64,000 nt of DNA, taken from the NCBI GenBank assembly GCA_020635455.1, contig JACJZT010000002.1, positions 310,001-374,000 on the forward strand, read 5' to 3'. Below the pieces are notes generated by a model. That model did not search any database, had not been told where the DNA came from, and saw only the letters and a program-made list of their open reading frames with translations. Below are positions 17,716 to 26,347 of the stretch, one piece after another (position 1 is the first letter of the stretch; every line of letters starts with the position of its first letter). A program made the translations under genes and the position numbers. The DNA is from Flavobacteriales bacterium. GTDB lineage: Bacteria; Bacteroidota; Bacteroidia; NS11-12g; UBA9320.

Positions 17716-19935
17716 TTATCGTTTCAGAAGTTTGTGATAGCCGTTTTTTGTTTGAAGATAATATAACCCGGGCGCAAACTCACTAAGGTCGATCCTATGT
17801 TCGTATTCCGGTGTTTCATTATGATACATTAATTTTCCTAGTGCATCGGTTACGATCAGATGTGTTTTTTCGCTGGATCGAAACATAAAATGACCTGTTT
17901 GTGAAGGGTTAGGATATATTGAAACTAATTTACCCGGTTGAATATCCTTTACGGTTATAGCAGAATCCCCTAAATAGCTCATTGCGCTGAAATCTATTAT
18001 TTTAACAAAGTCCAGACTGTCGATAAAAGGATTTCTGTTTTTCTGAAGTTTGTAGATCAATTCGTTTCGTGCGATTTCAAGGGCATCCGGCAAATCCCCA
18101 AAATGCCATTTTTTCAAAACTTCCTGGTCCTGATTTGAAGGTAATTTCCATGAATTGCCGTTTATGCCATTGTAAGCGACACACATATAAAAAATGGCTC
18201 TTGATACATTTCCCTTTTGTTCTTGCATAGGCTCGAAAACGGTTACTCCATCTTTGTTTTGCCCGATCTTTCCCTGACCGGTAGGAGAGATGTAAGTCGC
18301 CTGACCCACAACATCCCCAAAAGGCAAATTGGATCTTTTTACATTCGCATACAGTTGATCTGTCGGAAACAGGTTATGAAGGTCGTTATATTCCGGCAAT
18401 TCTTTTCCATTTGCATCGTTGGGCCATCCTGCTCCTTTGTTGCTCGGCATCCAGCTCTGAGCGAAAGTATGCTCCCGTGTAAGGGTTCCGGAGCTTCCAT
18501 TTCCCCACCATACAAAGGGCTCGGCATATGGATTTGCTATTCCGGTATAAACACATTTTACATATTTTTTACCTCCGGAGGTATCTACCGACACTAATGG
18601 GTCGATCAGTGCAGAACTGTAATTACTGTAAAAGATGGTATCGTGTAAATTGATTAATTTACTAAGATTTGTCAGAAAATCAGGATCTCCTGTTTTAATA
18701 CCATTGTAGTAATTACCATAATTTTTTCCGGGTGTTTCTGCGGCTCCTGAAAGTGGGCTTGCAGTGTTGTAATTTTCAAAACCACTTCTTCCGTTGAAAG
18801 AGAAAACTGTAAATTTATAACGTTGATTAGCAATAATATAGCCCGGGGTAAATGAAGTAAATTTACCGGAGTATGCGACCACAGAATTTCCGATCCGATC
18901 ACCTTTTAGATACGTTTCACCATCCATTGGTACCTCAGAGGGGTCTGAAGATACATTTCTTAGTACCAGATAAGATTCGGCACTATTGGCAGCTGCATCA
19001 AAATGAACCTTTAAACCATGGGCGCTCAGGTTATCTATTACCAGATTTGCTGCCTGAGACTTAGGTTCGGTGGCGTATTTGCCGGAGATAGAATATAGAT
19101 TTAGCTCATAAACACTGTTTTCAATGCTGTTGCTTTGAATGTTTAGGGTACAGAAATTACTTCCGGTATTGGTTGAGGAAAACTTGAGTAAAAGTCCTGC
19201 AGAGCTCAGTGGGGCTAGTTTATCAATAGAATTTAAAAGTGTGAATTCATTTGAATTGACGCCTGAAAGGTTTATCTGAGAGATATAAAGCGTATCGAGG
19301 TTACCGGTATTTTCGATCTCAAGGTTAATAAGCGTATCGTTCCCTGTAAATAATTCCGATGAATTGACGTATTCTACCAGTTTGTTTACTACACGAAGGT
19401 TTGCAAAAGGTTCAGCCGGAGCAGCTTTTATCAAAACACTATCTAAGGCCACATTTGAACCGGATTGTTTGTCGGTATAATAAAATCGAATAAATCGTGC
19501 GGTTTCTGAAGGAAGATCTTCAAATCTCTCAAAACTGCTTTTCATGGTAGTTAATATTCTTAATGGGTTCCACGTATTACCATCGCTGGATTCTTCAATG
19601 GTAAACTGGCCACTAAATGCCGGGCTGGGATTAAATCCGGTTCCGCGGAGATAATAACTTACCGGACCCGGTTTACCTGAAATATTCACCTGAACATATT
19701 CTCCTTTCTCATCAAGACGACAGGCGGCATTACCATCACTGCCGGTTGAATAAACATAGGGAGTGCTGCCGCTGATCCTGAGGTCTAATTTGGTTTTCCA
19801 GCCTATGGGTCCGCCAAAGGAATCCGGCCCGGGACTTGGATTTATAAACGTCCAGAATGCAGGAAGGGTACTTTGTGCAGAAATCATTCCTGACAGAAAT
19901 GTCAGTAGTATTAACAGTGTGTTTTTAAGCATCAT
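17716..19935 (-). CDS. Secreted endonuclease I family nuclease with T9SS sorting domain
   Basis: 739 residues. Signal peptide (about 1-20). A discoidin-like/immunoglobulin-like N-terminal region (about 25-170) precedes an ASPM-like beta domain and a linker. The nuclease domain spans about 415-650: TREHTFAQSWMP near 490 holds the catalytic His region, and YNDLHNLFPTD with SNLPFG follows, as in endonuclease I/NucM. The C-terminal 75 residues (SIYPNPSQTGHF to the end, HKLLKR) are a type A T9SS sorting domain. It should be exported and degrade extracellular DNA or RNA. ATG at 19935, with an alternative at 19932. Confidence 0.9.
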   Translation of the reverse strand: MMLKNTLLILLTFLSGMISAQSTLPAFWTFINPSPGPDSFGGPIGWKTKLDLRISGSTPYVYSTGSDGNAACRLDEKGEYVQVNISGKPGPVSYYLRGTGFNPSPAFSGQFTIEESSDGNTWNPLRILTTMKSSFERFEDLPSETARFIRFYYTDKQSGSNVALDSVLIKAAPAEPFANLRVVNKLVEYVNSSELFTGNDTLINLEIENTGNLDTLYISQINLSGVNSNEFTLLNSIDKLAPLSSAGLLLKFSSTNTGSNFCTLNIQSNSIENSVYELNLYSISGKYATEPKSQAANLVIDNLSAHGLKVHFDAAANSAESYLVLRNVSSDPSEVPMDGETYLKGDRIGNSVVAYSGKFTSFTPGYIIANQRYKFTVFSFNGRSGFENYNTASPLSGAAETPGKNYGNYYNGIKTGDPDFLTNLSKLINLHDTIFYSNYSSALIDPLVSVDTSGGKKYVKCVYTGIANPYAEPFVWWGNGSSGTLTREHTFAQSWMPSNKGAGWPNDANGKELPEYNDLHNLFPTDQLYANVKRSNLPFGDVVGQATYISPTGQGKIGQNKDGVTVFEPMQEQKGNVSRAIFYMCVAYNGINGNSWKLPSNQDQEVLKKWHFGDLPDALEIARNELIYKLQKNRNPFIDSLDFVKIIDFSAMSYLGDSAITVKDIQPGKLVSIYPNPSQTGHFMFRSSEKTHLIVTDALGKLMYHNETPEYEHRIDLSEFAPGLYYLQTKNGYHKLLKR

Positions 19936-19958
19936 TCTATAATATTTATTTAACCCGG

Positions 19959-20420
19959 TCAGGTTTGATTTTCCATTTCATAAACCCGGTCTATCTTAAG
20001 ATCACCATTATCCGCCGCATGGGTGGCCAACTCATCGCAGCGCTCATTCATTTTGTTACCCGAATGTCCTTTGACCCAATAAAACCTGATCTTATGTTTG
20101 TGATAAAGATCGATAAGCACCTTCCACAAATCCGGATTTTTGACGTTTTTAAAGTTTTTCTTTTGCCACGCCAGAAACCACTTCTTCTCAAAAGCATCCA
20201 TTACGTACTTACTATCCGTATAAATGGAAACGTCAAGATTGTCTTTTTTTAGGGCCTGGAGTGCTTTTACAACCGCCATTAGTTCCATTCGGTTATTGGT
20301 GGTTAGCCTGAAACCTTCACTCAGTTCCTTTTTATGTTCACCGTATATCAAAACTGCGCCATAACCGCCGTTTCCGGGGTTTCCTCTTGAGGCTCCATCG
20401 GTATAGATCACTACTTTCAC
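19959..20420 (-). CDS. rnhA: Ribonuclease HI
   Basis: 153 residues. Cleaves the RNA strand of RNA/DNA hybrids. All catalytic residues are visible: Asp8 in YTDGASRGNPGNGG, Glu46 in TNNRMELMA, Asp69 in YTDSKYV, His119 in VKGHSGNKMNE and Asp129 in CDELA. The start is GTG at 20420, which gives the expected family N-terminus directly before VVIYTDG. Divergent from the TonB receptor gene. Confidence 0.96.
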   Translation of the reverse strand: MKVVIYTDGASRGNPGNGGYGAVLIYGEHKKELSEGFRLTTNNRMELMAVVKALQALKKDNLDVSIYTDSKYVMDAFEKKWFLAWQKKNFKNVKNPDLWKVLIDLYHKHKIRFYWVKGHSGNKMNERCDELATHAADNGDLKIDRVYEMENQT

Positions 20421-20458
20421 AATTATTTACAATATTATGCAATATTTGACTGAGGCAC

Positions 20459-20489
20459 TTTGAAGAAATTTAAAATTAAAGTAGGTTTG
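20459..20489 (+). promoter_or_regulatory. Bacteroidota-type promoter, TTTG-N19-TAGGTTTG, for the TonB receptor
   Basis: The -33 TTTG at 20459-20462 and -7 TAGGTTTG at 20482-20489 are separated by exactly 19 bases, matching the published Bacteroidota consensus. Transcription would then begin only a few bases before the ATG at 20498, giving a very short or absent leader. This is the best promoter match in the window. Confidence 0.55.
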
Positions 20490-20497
20490 GAGAAAAT

Positions 20498-22825
20498 ATG
20501 AAAAAGACCCTTCTATTTATGGCCTTCGCCATAATTTTTATTTTTTCGGCAAAGGGACAATACGATTATCGGATTTACGGATATCTGAGTGACTCAAAAA
20601 CAGGAGAACCTTTGATTGGAGCGAGGATACAGCTACCAGACTGGCAAACGGAAACCTATACCAATAATTTTGGGTATTTCAGCATTTCTGTTCCTCCTCA
20701 GGATTTTGTGATCGAATACAGTTTCTCGGGTTATCAAACCGGTTCGGATACCGTTTTTATAGAATCAGATCTCAAAGTTAACCGCAAACTCAAAAGAAAA
20801 CAGGTAGACGAAGACCTGATCAATGACATTAAGAAATCTCAGAGTGACATAACCAATCCTGTTAGCGGAAAAGTCGACATGCCGACCGAACTCTTAAAGG
20901 AGTTGCCCTATTTATTGTCAGAACCGGACGTAATTAAAGGCTTGCAAAGTTTACCGGGAATTACACCCGGCAATGAATTCGGAAGTAATTTATACGTAAG
21001 GGGAGGAGCAGCAGACCAAAATCTGGTTTTAATGGATGGCGTTCCGGTTTACAACGGTACTCATATTTTTGGTTTGTTCTCGATCTTTCAACCCGGTGTA
21101 ACCAATTCGGTTCAGGTATACAAGGCAGGCTTTCCTGCCAGATATGGCGGAAGAGTCAGTTCAATTATCGACATCAATACCAACGAAGGTTCGGATGAAG
21201 AACATCAGGGAGAAGCCTCAATAGGCCTTTTAATGGCAAAATTATCCATTGAAGGACCTCTGGGTAAAAAAAACAAAACGACCTATTCATTCGGGATGAG
21301 AAGAACCTTCTGGGATGTATTTACACTTGGAAGTACCGACGAAACCGGTGGGATCTTTGTTGTTTCGGATTACAACCTGAAGCTGAAACACAGACTTGGT
21401 AAGAAGGATGTGTTGTTATTTTCCATTTATGCAGGAAGAGATAAATACCCGAGTAATTTCACCGACAGTTTTTCGAGCTTTAGCACCGAAATAAGATATG
21501 GAAACCTGGCATCCAATTTCAGGTGGACCCATATTTTTAATCCTAAGTTATTTTCAAACATCTCAATTACCGGAACAAGGTATAAAGTTAGTTATGATTA
21601 TTCCGAGTCTTTTTTTGATTCGGCTTCATCGAGCAGCAAAACTTCTACATGGAGCTATAAGAACGGTATTGGTGACCTTGCGGTGAATGCCGATTTTGAA
21701 TACAGCATGAACAACAATCAGTTTTTCAGATTCGGCTTACAAGGGATCAATCATTTTATTAATCCGGGTTACAGTGTAAGTACAACCAGCGACAACCCGA
21801 ATGCTCCGGAAGAATCCGGCAGGAAACTTTGGGCTTATTCAGCTGAATTGGCCTTATATCTTGAAGATGAGATCAAATTAAGCAAAAAGGCTAAAGTGAA
21901 TTTAGGGCTACGTGCTGTGTATTTTAACAATCCGGATTACCAGTACAAAAAGATCTTTTATGAACCCAGAGTTAGTGGAAGGTATATTCTCAAACCCGAC
22001 CTTGCCTTAAAAGCTTCATATACCAGGATGCATCAGAATGTTTATTTGCTAACCAATGCAGGAATAGGTATCCCATTTAATTTCTGGGTGCCTGCTACCA
22101 ATAAGGTCCCGACCCAAAGATCCGACCAGTTTAACCTTGGATTATCCAAAGAATTAAAGAACAATTATCAACTTTCGATCGATGCTTATTATAAGAACAT
22201 AACAAATGTATTGTTCGCTACCGAAGATCCTGCTTTTATCGATAACGACCTTGACTGGCAAACCATCATTGAAACAGGAACTTCTGAAGGCTATGGTCTT
22301 GAGATGCTTATTCAGAAAAACTCCGGGAAAATAACCGGTTGGTTTGGGTATACTCTAGCCTATGCAAACAGAAAGTTTGAAAACCTCAATCTGGGCAGAG
22401 AATTTCCTTTTAATTACAACCGGAGGCATACTTTTAACTTAATGTTGAATTATCGTTTTTCCGGTGGTAATGCGTTGTTGATGAATTTAACAATGGCCTC
22501 AGGCAGGTATTTTACAGTTCCCGGTGGCAAATATCTTGATATTGAAGGGAATACTATACTTGATTACACTTCGCTCAACAATTATAAAGGTCCTTTTTTC
22601 AGAAGACTTGATCTTGGTTTGATGCTCAACCGACGACGAACTTATCATGAGTGGGAACATAAAATGTTTATTACTCTTTACAATGCCTTGCTGGCTAGAA
22701 ATCCATTGAATATTTATGCTGATTTTGTGCCTTCTTCAAACGGAAGTGGTTTGGGATCCTATAAACTAAAGAAAACTTCAGTACCTATGTTCATACCCGG
22801 TTTCACCTATATCTTAAAATTCTAA
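20498..22825 (+). CDS. TonB-dependent receptor with N-terminal carboxypeptidase-like domain
   Basis: 775 residues. Signal peptide (1-20), then a carboxypeptidase-regulatory-like beta sandwich (YGYLSDSKTGEPLIGARIQL onwards, about 27-105). A plug domain (about 140-250) follows with LYVRGGAADQNLVLMDGVPV, then a beta-barrel of about 520 residues ending in FTYILKF. It imports a ligand using TonB-ExbBD energy. Without the long N-terminal extension of SusC it is closer to the receptors paired with DUF4249. That partner follows after 3 bases. The ligand is unknown. Confidence 0.93.
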   Translation: MKKTLLFMAFAIIFIFSAKGQYDYRIYGYLSDSKTGEPLIGARIQLPDWQTETYTNNFGYFSISVPPQDFVIEYSFSGYQTGSDTVFIESDLKVNRKLKRKQVDEDLINDIKKSQSDITNPVSGKVDMPTELLKELPYLLSEPDVIKGLQSLPGITPGNEFGSNLYVRGGAADQNLVLMDGVPVYNGTHIFGLFSIFQPGVTNSVQVYKAGFPARYGGRVSSIIDINTNEGSDEEHQGEASIGLLMAKLSIEGPLGKKNKTTYSFGMRRTFWDVFTLGSTDETGGIFVVSDYNLKLKHRLGKKDVLLFSIYAGRDKYPSNFTDSFSSFSTEIRYGNLASNFRWTHIFNPKLFSNISITGTRYKVSYDYSESFFDSASSSSKTSTWSYKNGIGDLAVNADFEYSMNNNQFFRFGLQGINHFINPGYSVSTTSDNPNAPEESGRKLWAYSAELALYLEDEIKLSKKAKVNLGLRAVYFNNPDYQYKKIFYEPRVSGRYILKPDLALKASYTRMHQNVYLLTNAGIGIPFNFWVPATNKVPTQRSDQFNLGLSKELKNNYQLSIDAYYKNITNVLFATEDPAFIDNDLDWQTIIETGTSEGYGLEMLIQKNSGKITGWFGYTLAYANRKFENLNLGREFPFNYNRRHTFNLMLNYRFSGGNALLMNLTMASGRYFTVPGGKYLDIEGNTILDYTSLNNYKGPFFRRLDLGLMLNRRRTYHEWEHKMFITLYNALLARNPLNIYADFVPSSNGSGLGSYKLKKTSVPMFIPGFTYILKF

Positions 22826-22828
22826 AGA

Positions 22829-23713
22829 ATGAAAAAATCACTGTTATACCTTCTGGTGTTCTTTTTGCTTTCCGGCTGTGAAGAAGAAGTGCCGCTCGAT
22901 ACGCTTGAGCCTTATACCGAAAAACTTGTTGTTAATGAATTCTTCAATAACCAGGATGTTTTTTCCATTCAGATATCGGTAAGTAAGAATGCGTATAAAA
23001 CACCTGAACCGGTGGTTCTCGATTCATCAAAGTTGAAAATAAGCCTGTTGGAAAACAACACATCGATCCCATTGCTTTACAATGCTTTCGACAAGGTTTT
23101 TTATACCAATACCAAACCATCTGCCGGAAAACTATATACCTTGTCGGTTTCATCCTCGGGTTATCCGTCAGTAAAGGCGAACGGAAGCATGCCCGGCTTG
23201 TTGACCGGAAAAAAGGTTGAATACGTCGAGGACGGTGGGATCGATATGCAGGGAAATACCTCAGACCTGTTGAAGATAACTTTTAAAGACGATCCAAATA
23301 CAAAGGATTATTACAAATTAAATTTCTTTTATTACAGCGAACTGGTTGATAAATTAAATGCTTTTGATTTTGAACTAAAAGATATTTTGTCGGCAGTAAA
23401 TACAATTAAGACCAGGGATGGCGGCTTTCTTTTTTCGGATGAATCCTTTAACGGTCAATCGAAAACACTAACTGCAGTGCCTCCATTCGGACTTGTTAAG
23501 GCCAACACTACCTTCAAGTATCTTATTCGAATTGAACGTCTGAGTGAAGACTATTGGAAATACAACACCACACTTGAACAATACAGGGGAGGACTGGATG
23601 GGGGAGTTAACGGGACCAATCTGTTCGGAGGTGCCGTAGTGGTTTACACCAATGTTAAAAACGGACTGGGAATTTTTGCAGGAGCCAACATCGAAAACGA
23701 TACCATTCGCTAA
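22829..23713 (+). CDS. DUF4249 family surface lipoprotein
   Basis: 294 residues. Lipoprotein signal with lipobox LLSGC, acylated Cys17. Family features include YTEKLVVNEFFNNQD (about 28-42), repeated beta strands, and the conserved C-terminal FGGAVVVYTNVKNGLGIFAG. DUF4249 proteins are regularly encoded next to a TonB receptor and are thought to work as its surface partner, in the manner of SusD with SusC. It starts 3 bases after the receptor stop. Confidence 0.9.
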   Translation: MKKSLLYLLVFFLLSGCEEEVPLDTLEPYTEKLVVNEFFNNQDVFSIQISVSKNAYKTPEPVVLDSSKLKISLLENNTSIPLLYNAFDKVFYTNTKPSAGKLYTLSVSSSGYPSVKANGSMPGLLTGKKVEYVEDGGIDMQGNTSDLLKITFKDDPNTKDYYKLNFFYYSELVDKLNAFDFELKDILSAVNTIKTRDGGFLFSDESFNGQSKTLTAVPPFGLVKANTTFKYLIRIERLSEDYWKYNTTLEQYRGGLDGGVNGTNLFGGAVVVYTNVKNGLGIFAGANIENDTIR

Positions 23714-23742
23714 ACAACCTTATTCACCCAGCAATAAGCCAG

Positions 23743-25398
23743 ATGAATTTAAAGACCTTATTCAGGACAAAATCGGTTGAGAATATCGTATCTGAATACG
23801 ATTCGGAACACACCAAACTCAAGCGAAATCTCGGGGTGGCCGATCTTACCGGTTTTGGAATAGCAGCAATTATCGGAGCCGGGATCTTTTCTACCATAGG
23901 AGAGGTGTGTTACAAAGGAGGCCCAGCCGTGGTTTTTTTATTTATCCTGGTTGCGATCACTTGCGCCTTTGCTGCATTTTGTTATTCATCCTTTGCTTCG
24001 ATCCTGCCAATTTCGGGAAGTGCCTATACATACTCGTATGCAAGTTTCGGAGAATTGTTTGCCTGGATCATCGGTTGGGACCTGATAATCGAATATGCAA
24101 TTGGAAACATTGCGGTTGCAATTAGTTGGAGCAATTATTTCACCAAGATCCTTGAAGGATTCGGAATTCATTTTCCATATTGGTTGTCAACCGATTATTA
24201 TTCAGCCTCCGGCGCTTTTAAGGAGGGGCTGAAAGGAACTGAAGAATACCTGGCATATGTTGATGCTCCTTCCTTTCTGAATTTAAAAATTATTGCGGAT
24301 TTTCCTGCCTTTATCATTGTTGTGCTTATTTCATGGCTGGTTTTTGTGGGAATTCGCGAAACGAAGCGGTTAAATAATGTAATGGTTCTAATTAAACTAG
24401 CCGTTATTTTTCTGATACTTGTTGCGGGAATATTTTACATCAATCCGGAGAATTGGTCGCCGTTCATGCCCAATGGTTTTGGTGGGGTGTTGCAAGGTGT
24501 ATCGGGTGTGTTTTTTGCCTATATAGGTTTTGATGCCATTTCCACTACTGCCGAAGAATGCAAAAACCCTCAAAGAGACCTTCCGAGAGGCATGATATAC
24601 TCGCTCATTATATGCACCGTGCTATATATACTAATCGCATTGGTGGTTACCGGAATAATTCCTTTTTATGAACTTGAGAATGTAAAAGATCCATTGGCCC
24701 ATATTTTTAATACACCCAATACACAATACCTGTATTTTATCATTGGAGTTTCGGCTATAGTAGCCATAACAACAGTTCTTTTAGTATTTCAAATGGGGCA
24801 ACCCAGGATTTGGATGAGTATGAGCAGAGATAAATTACTGCCGGATGCTTTTTCAAAAATACACCCAAGATACAAAACACCCGGAATAAGTACCTGGGTA
24901 GCTTGCGGACTTGTTGCTATACCTGCAATGTTTTTAAACATTACCTTAGTAACGGACCTGACCAGTATTGGTACATTATTTGCGTTTACGCTGGTTTGTG
25001 CCGGAGTTTTGGTTCTGGATGTTAAAAAACCTGATTTGGAGCGCAAATTCAAAATCCCTTATGCGAATGCTAAATATTTTCTACCAATACTCACCATAGT
25101 TTCATTGATTCTGATCCTGAAGTATTATCCTGAGTATTTTAAACAACTTATAGAAGGGGAGGTGGCCCCTAATTTTCCATATTATATTTTCTGGCTTTCA
25201 CTTTTAATTTTAAATTTCTTCTCAATAAGATATGATCTGTCTTTAATACCGGTTTTGGGAACTTTATCCTGCCTGTATCTAATGTCGGAGATCGATCACC
25301 TTAGCTGGATGCGTTTTGGCGTTTGGTTACTTATTGGCCTGGTAATTTATTTTGGGTACAGCATTAAAAGAAGTAAATTGAATTCAAAAGAAATTTAG
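23743..25398 (+). CDS. APC-superfamily amino acid permease
   Basis: 551 residues, about 12-14 hydrophobic helices. The N-terminus has GFGIAAIIGAGIFSTIGEV (about 38-56), the unwound helix 1 substrate-binding motif of cationic/neutral amino acid permeases. FAYIGFDAISTTAEECKNPQ (about 256-275) is the conserved helix 6-loop. It lies 29 bases after the DUF4249 gene. Its last 55 codons and following bases are repeated at 26348-26542, after the inserted element; this copy keeps the intact stop codon. Confidence 0.94.
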   Translation: MNLKTLFRTKSVENIVSEYDSEHTKLKRNLGVADLTGFGIAAIIGAGIFSTIGEVCYKGGPAVVFLFILVAITCAFAAFCYSSFASILPISGSAYTYSYASFGELFAWIIGWDLIIEYAIGNIAVAISWSNYFTKILEGFGIHFPYWLSTDYYSASGAFKEGLKGTEEYLAYVDAPSFLNLKIIADFPAFIIVVLISWLVFVGIRETKRLNNVMVLIKLAVIFLILVAGIFYINPENWSPFMPNGFGGVLQGVSGVFFAYIGFDAISTTAEECKNPQRDLPRGMIYSLIICTVLYILIALVVTGIIPFYELENVKDPLAHIFNTPNTQYLYFIIGVSAIVAITTVLLVFQMGQPRIWMSMSRDKLLPDAFSKIHPRYKTPGISTWVACGLVAIPAMFLNITLVTDLTSIGTLFAFTLVCAGVLVLDVKKPDLERKFKIPYANAKYFLPILTIVSLILILKYYPEYFKQLIEGEVAPNFPYYIFWLSLLILNFFSIRYDLSLIPVLGTLSCLYLMSEIDHLSWMRFGVWLLIGLVIYFGYSIKRSKLNSKEI

Positions 25399-25428
25399 TT
25401 CTCTGAATAAGCGATAAAGACTTTTTTT
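25233..25428 (+). repeat. Long direct repeat, left copy (target-site duplication)
   Basis: 196 bases covering the 3' end of the permease gene and 30 bases beyond its stop. It ends exactly where the left terminal inverted repeat begins. It matches 26348-26542 with three substitutions, one 2-base indel and one length change in a T run. Confidence 0.93.
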
Positions 25429-25441
25429 CCTGACTTCCGCA
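25429..25441 (+). repeat. Left terminal inverted repeat
   Basis: CCTGACTTCCGCA, perfect inverse of 26335-26347. It abuts the left direct repeat. Confidence 0.9.
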
Positions 25442-25729
25442 CCGGGACACCCAAATTAAAAGTTGAATATTTATGCAAGTGAGTTTTGCTCAGGAGTCGG
25501 TTTTATAAAGCGTTTATAATTATGTAGTCGAACCACATAAACCACTTAATCCATTATCTAATAATGCTTTATGACTTAAATTGTCACATTAATAATTCAA
25601 GAATAAATTGAAATTAATTTAAAACCTTGCACTATTTTCTTACATTTTATACGCATTTTGTTCAAATGATTTTTTTTAAAAAGATGAATTAAAAAGCAAT
25701 TTAACCAGAAAAATATTCGGATATGGAAT

Positions 25730-25862
25730 GGTGCGGAGGGCTGCCAAAAAGACGGGGGCGGCGTTGGGATGCGGGAGGGAGTATTTTTTTGGCTTGAATT
25801 TTTGGCTTACTTTTTTTTTCAAGAAAAAAAGTGAGTCGGGTTATAGGGCTGAAAGCCCTAAT
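25730..25862. repeat. GC-rich islet with two hairpins inside the element
   Basis: A stretch rich in G (about 25733-25790) in otherwise AT-rich DNA. It is followed by a poly-T/poly-A hairpin (25806-25835, stem CTTAC plus T run against A run plus GTGAG) and a 7-bp stem, 3-base loop hairpin TAGGGCT-GAA-AGCCCTA (25844-25860). It resembles intergenic repeat units or a bidirectional terminator. Its origin is unknown. Confidence 0.5.
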
Positions 25863-25896
25863 CGAAGTAAACTCAAATCCACTTTGTGAGGATAGA

Positions 25897-26231
25897 CTAT
25901 TTAGCTTTGGTTAGGATGAGTTCTCTCTCCAGAATATTCTATGTCATTTCAATTACCTTTTGTGGACTCAAAGCTGATTTGTTTTCTTTGAGGAAACTTT
26001 CTAGCTCTTTGTATACGTTGTATGCTGCAAAATTCAGGCAGATATGTGCCTCAATTCTTCTTTGTCTTCTGTGGTATACCGGACGAAGTTTTAATTCTGT
26101 TTTGGCCACTTAAAATGCCTTCTCAATTTGCCAGAGGTGTCGATAGTTTTCACTTGGTACTTACCAGAAGACTTATCAATGACTTGTATGCTAATTTTCC
26201 CACTCTTGTTTTTCTTTTTTCTCGCCAACAC
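25897..26231 (-). pseudogene. Transposase remnant, N- and C-terminal ends joined (IS1634/DDE_Tnp_1 type)
   Basis: Minus-strand reading gives a typical transposase beginning, RKKKNKSGKISIQVIDKSSG then KYQVKTI, from a GTG at 26231. After a frame change near 26125 it gives a typical ending, RHLWQIEKAF, a stop codon, then VAKTELKLRPVYHRR and RIEAHICLNFAAYNVYKELE. The whole catalytic middle (several hundred residues) is missing. Further stops follow, at the end (TAG at 25897-25899) and before it. Non-functional. Confidence 0.85.
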
Positions 26232-26334
26232 AGGCAGAAAAGTATGATAAAACAACTCTGGGACACCCAAATGGTGACTTGAAAAATTGCAAATTACTCA
26301 TTACCTGAAGATTGCAAAAAAAGTCAAATAAAAT

Positions 26335-26347
26335 TGCGGAAGTCAGG
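26335..26347 (-). repeat. Right terminal inverted repeat
   Basis: TGCGGAAGTCAGG, perfect inverse of 25429-25441. It abuts the right direct repeat. Confidence 0.9.

Larger units (their letters stand above)
25429..26347 (-). mobile_element. Internally deleted IS1634/IS4-type insertion sequence remnant
   Basis: 919 bases bounded by a perfect 13-bp terminal inverted repeat: CCTGACTTCCGCA at 25429-25441 and its complement at 26335-26347. Inside, on the minus strand, are the two ends of a DDE transposase (see 25897-26231). About 455 bases between the transposase end and the left terminus are non-coding and hold a GC-rich islet and hairpins. It is flanked on both sides by a direct repeat of about 196 bp. 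IS1634 and IS1549 are known to make unusually long direct repeats. The element cannot move by itself. Confidence 0.88.

Noticed and set aside
25886..26282. Two plus-strand reading frames in the gap after the permease
   Set aside because: They are antisense to the transposase remnant, whose minus-strand reading matches known family motifs.
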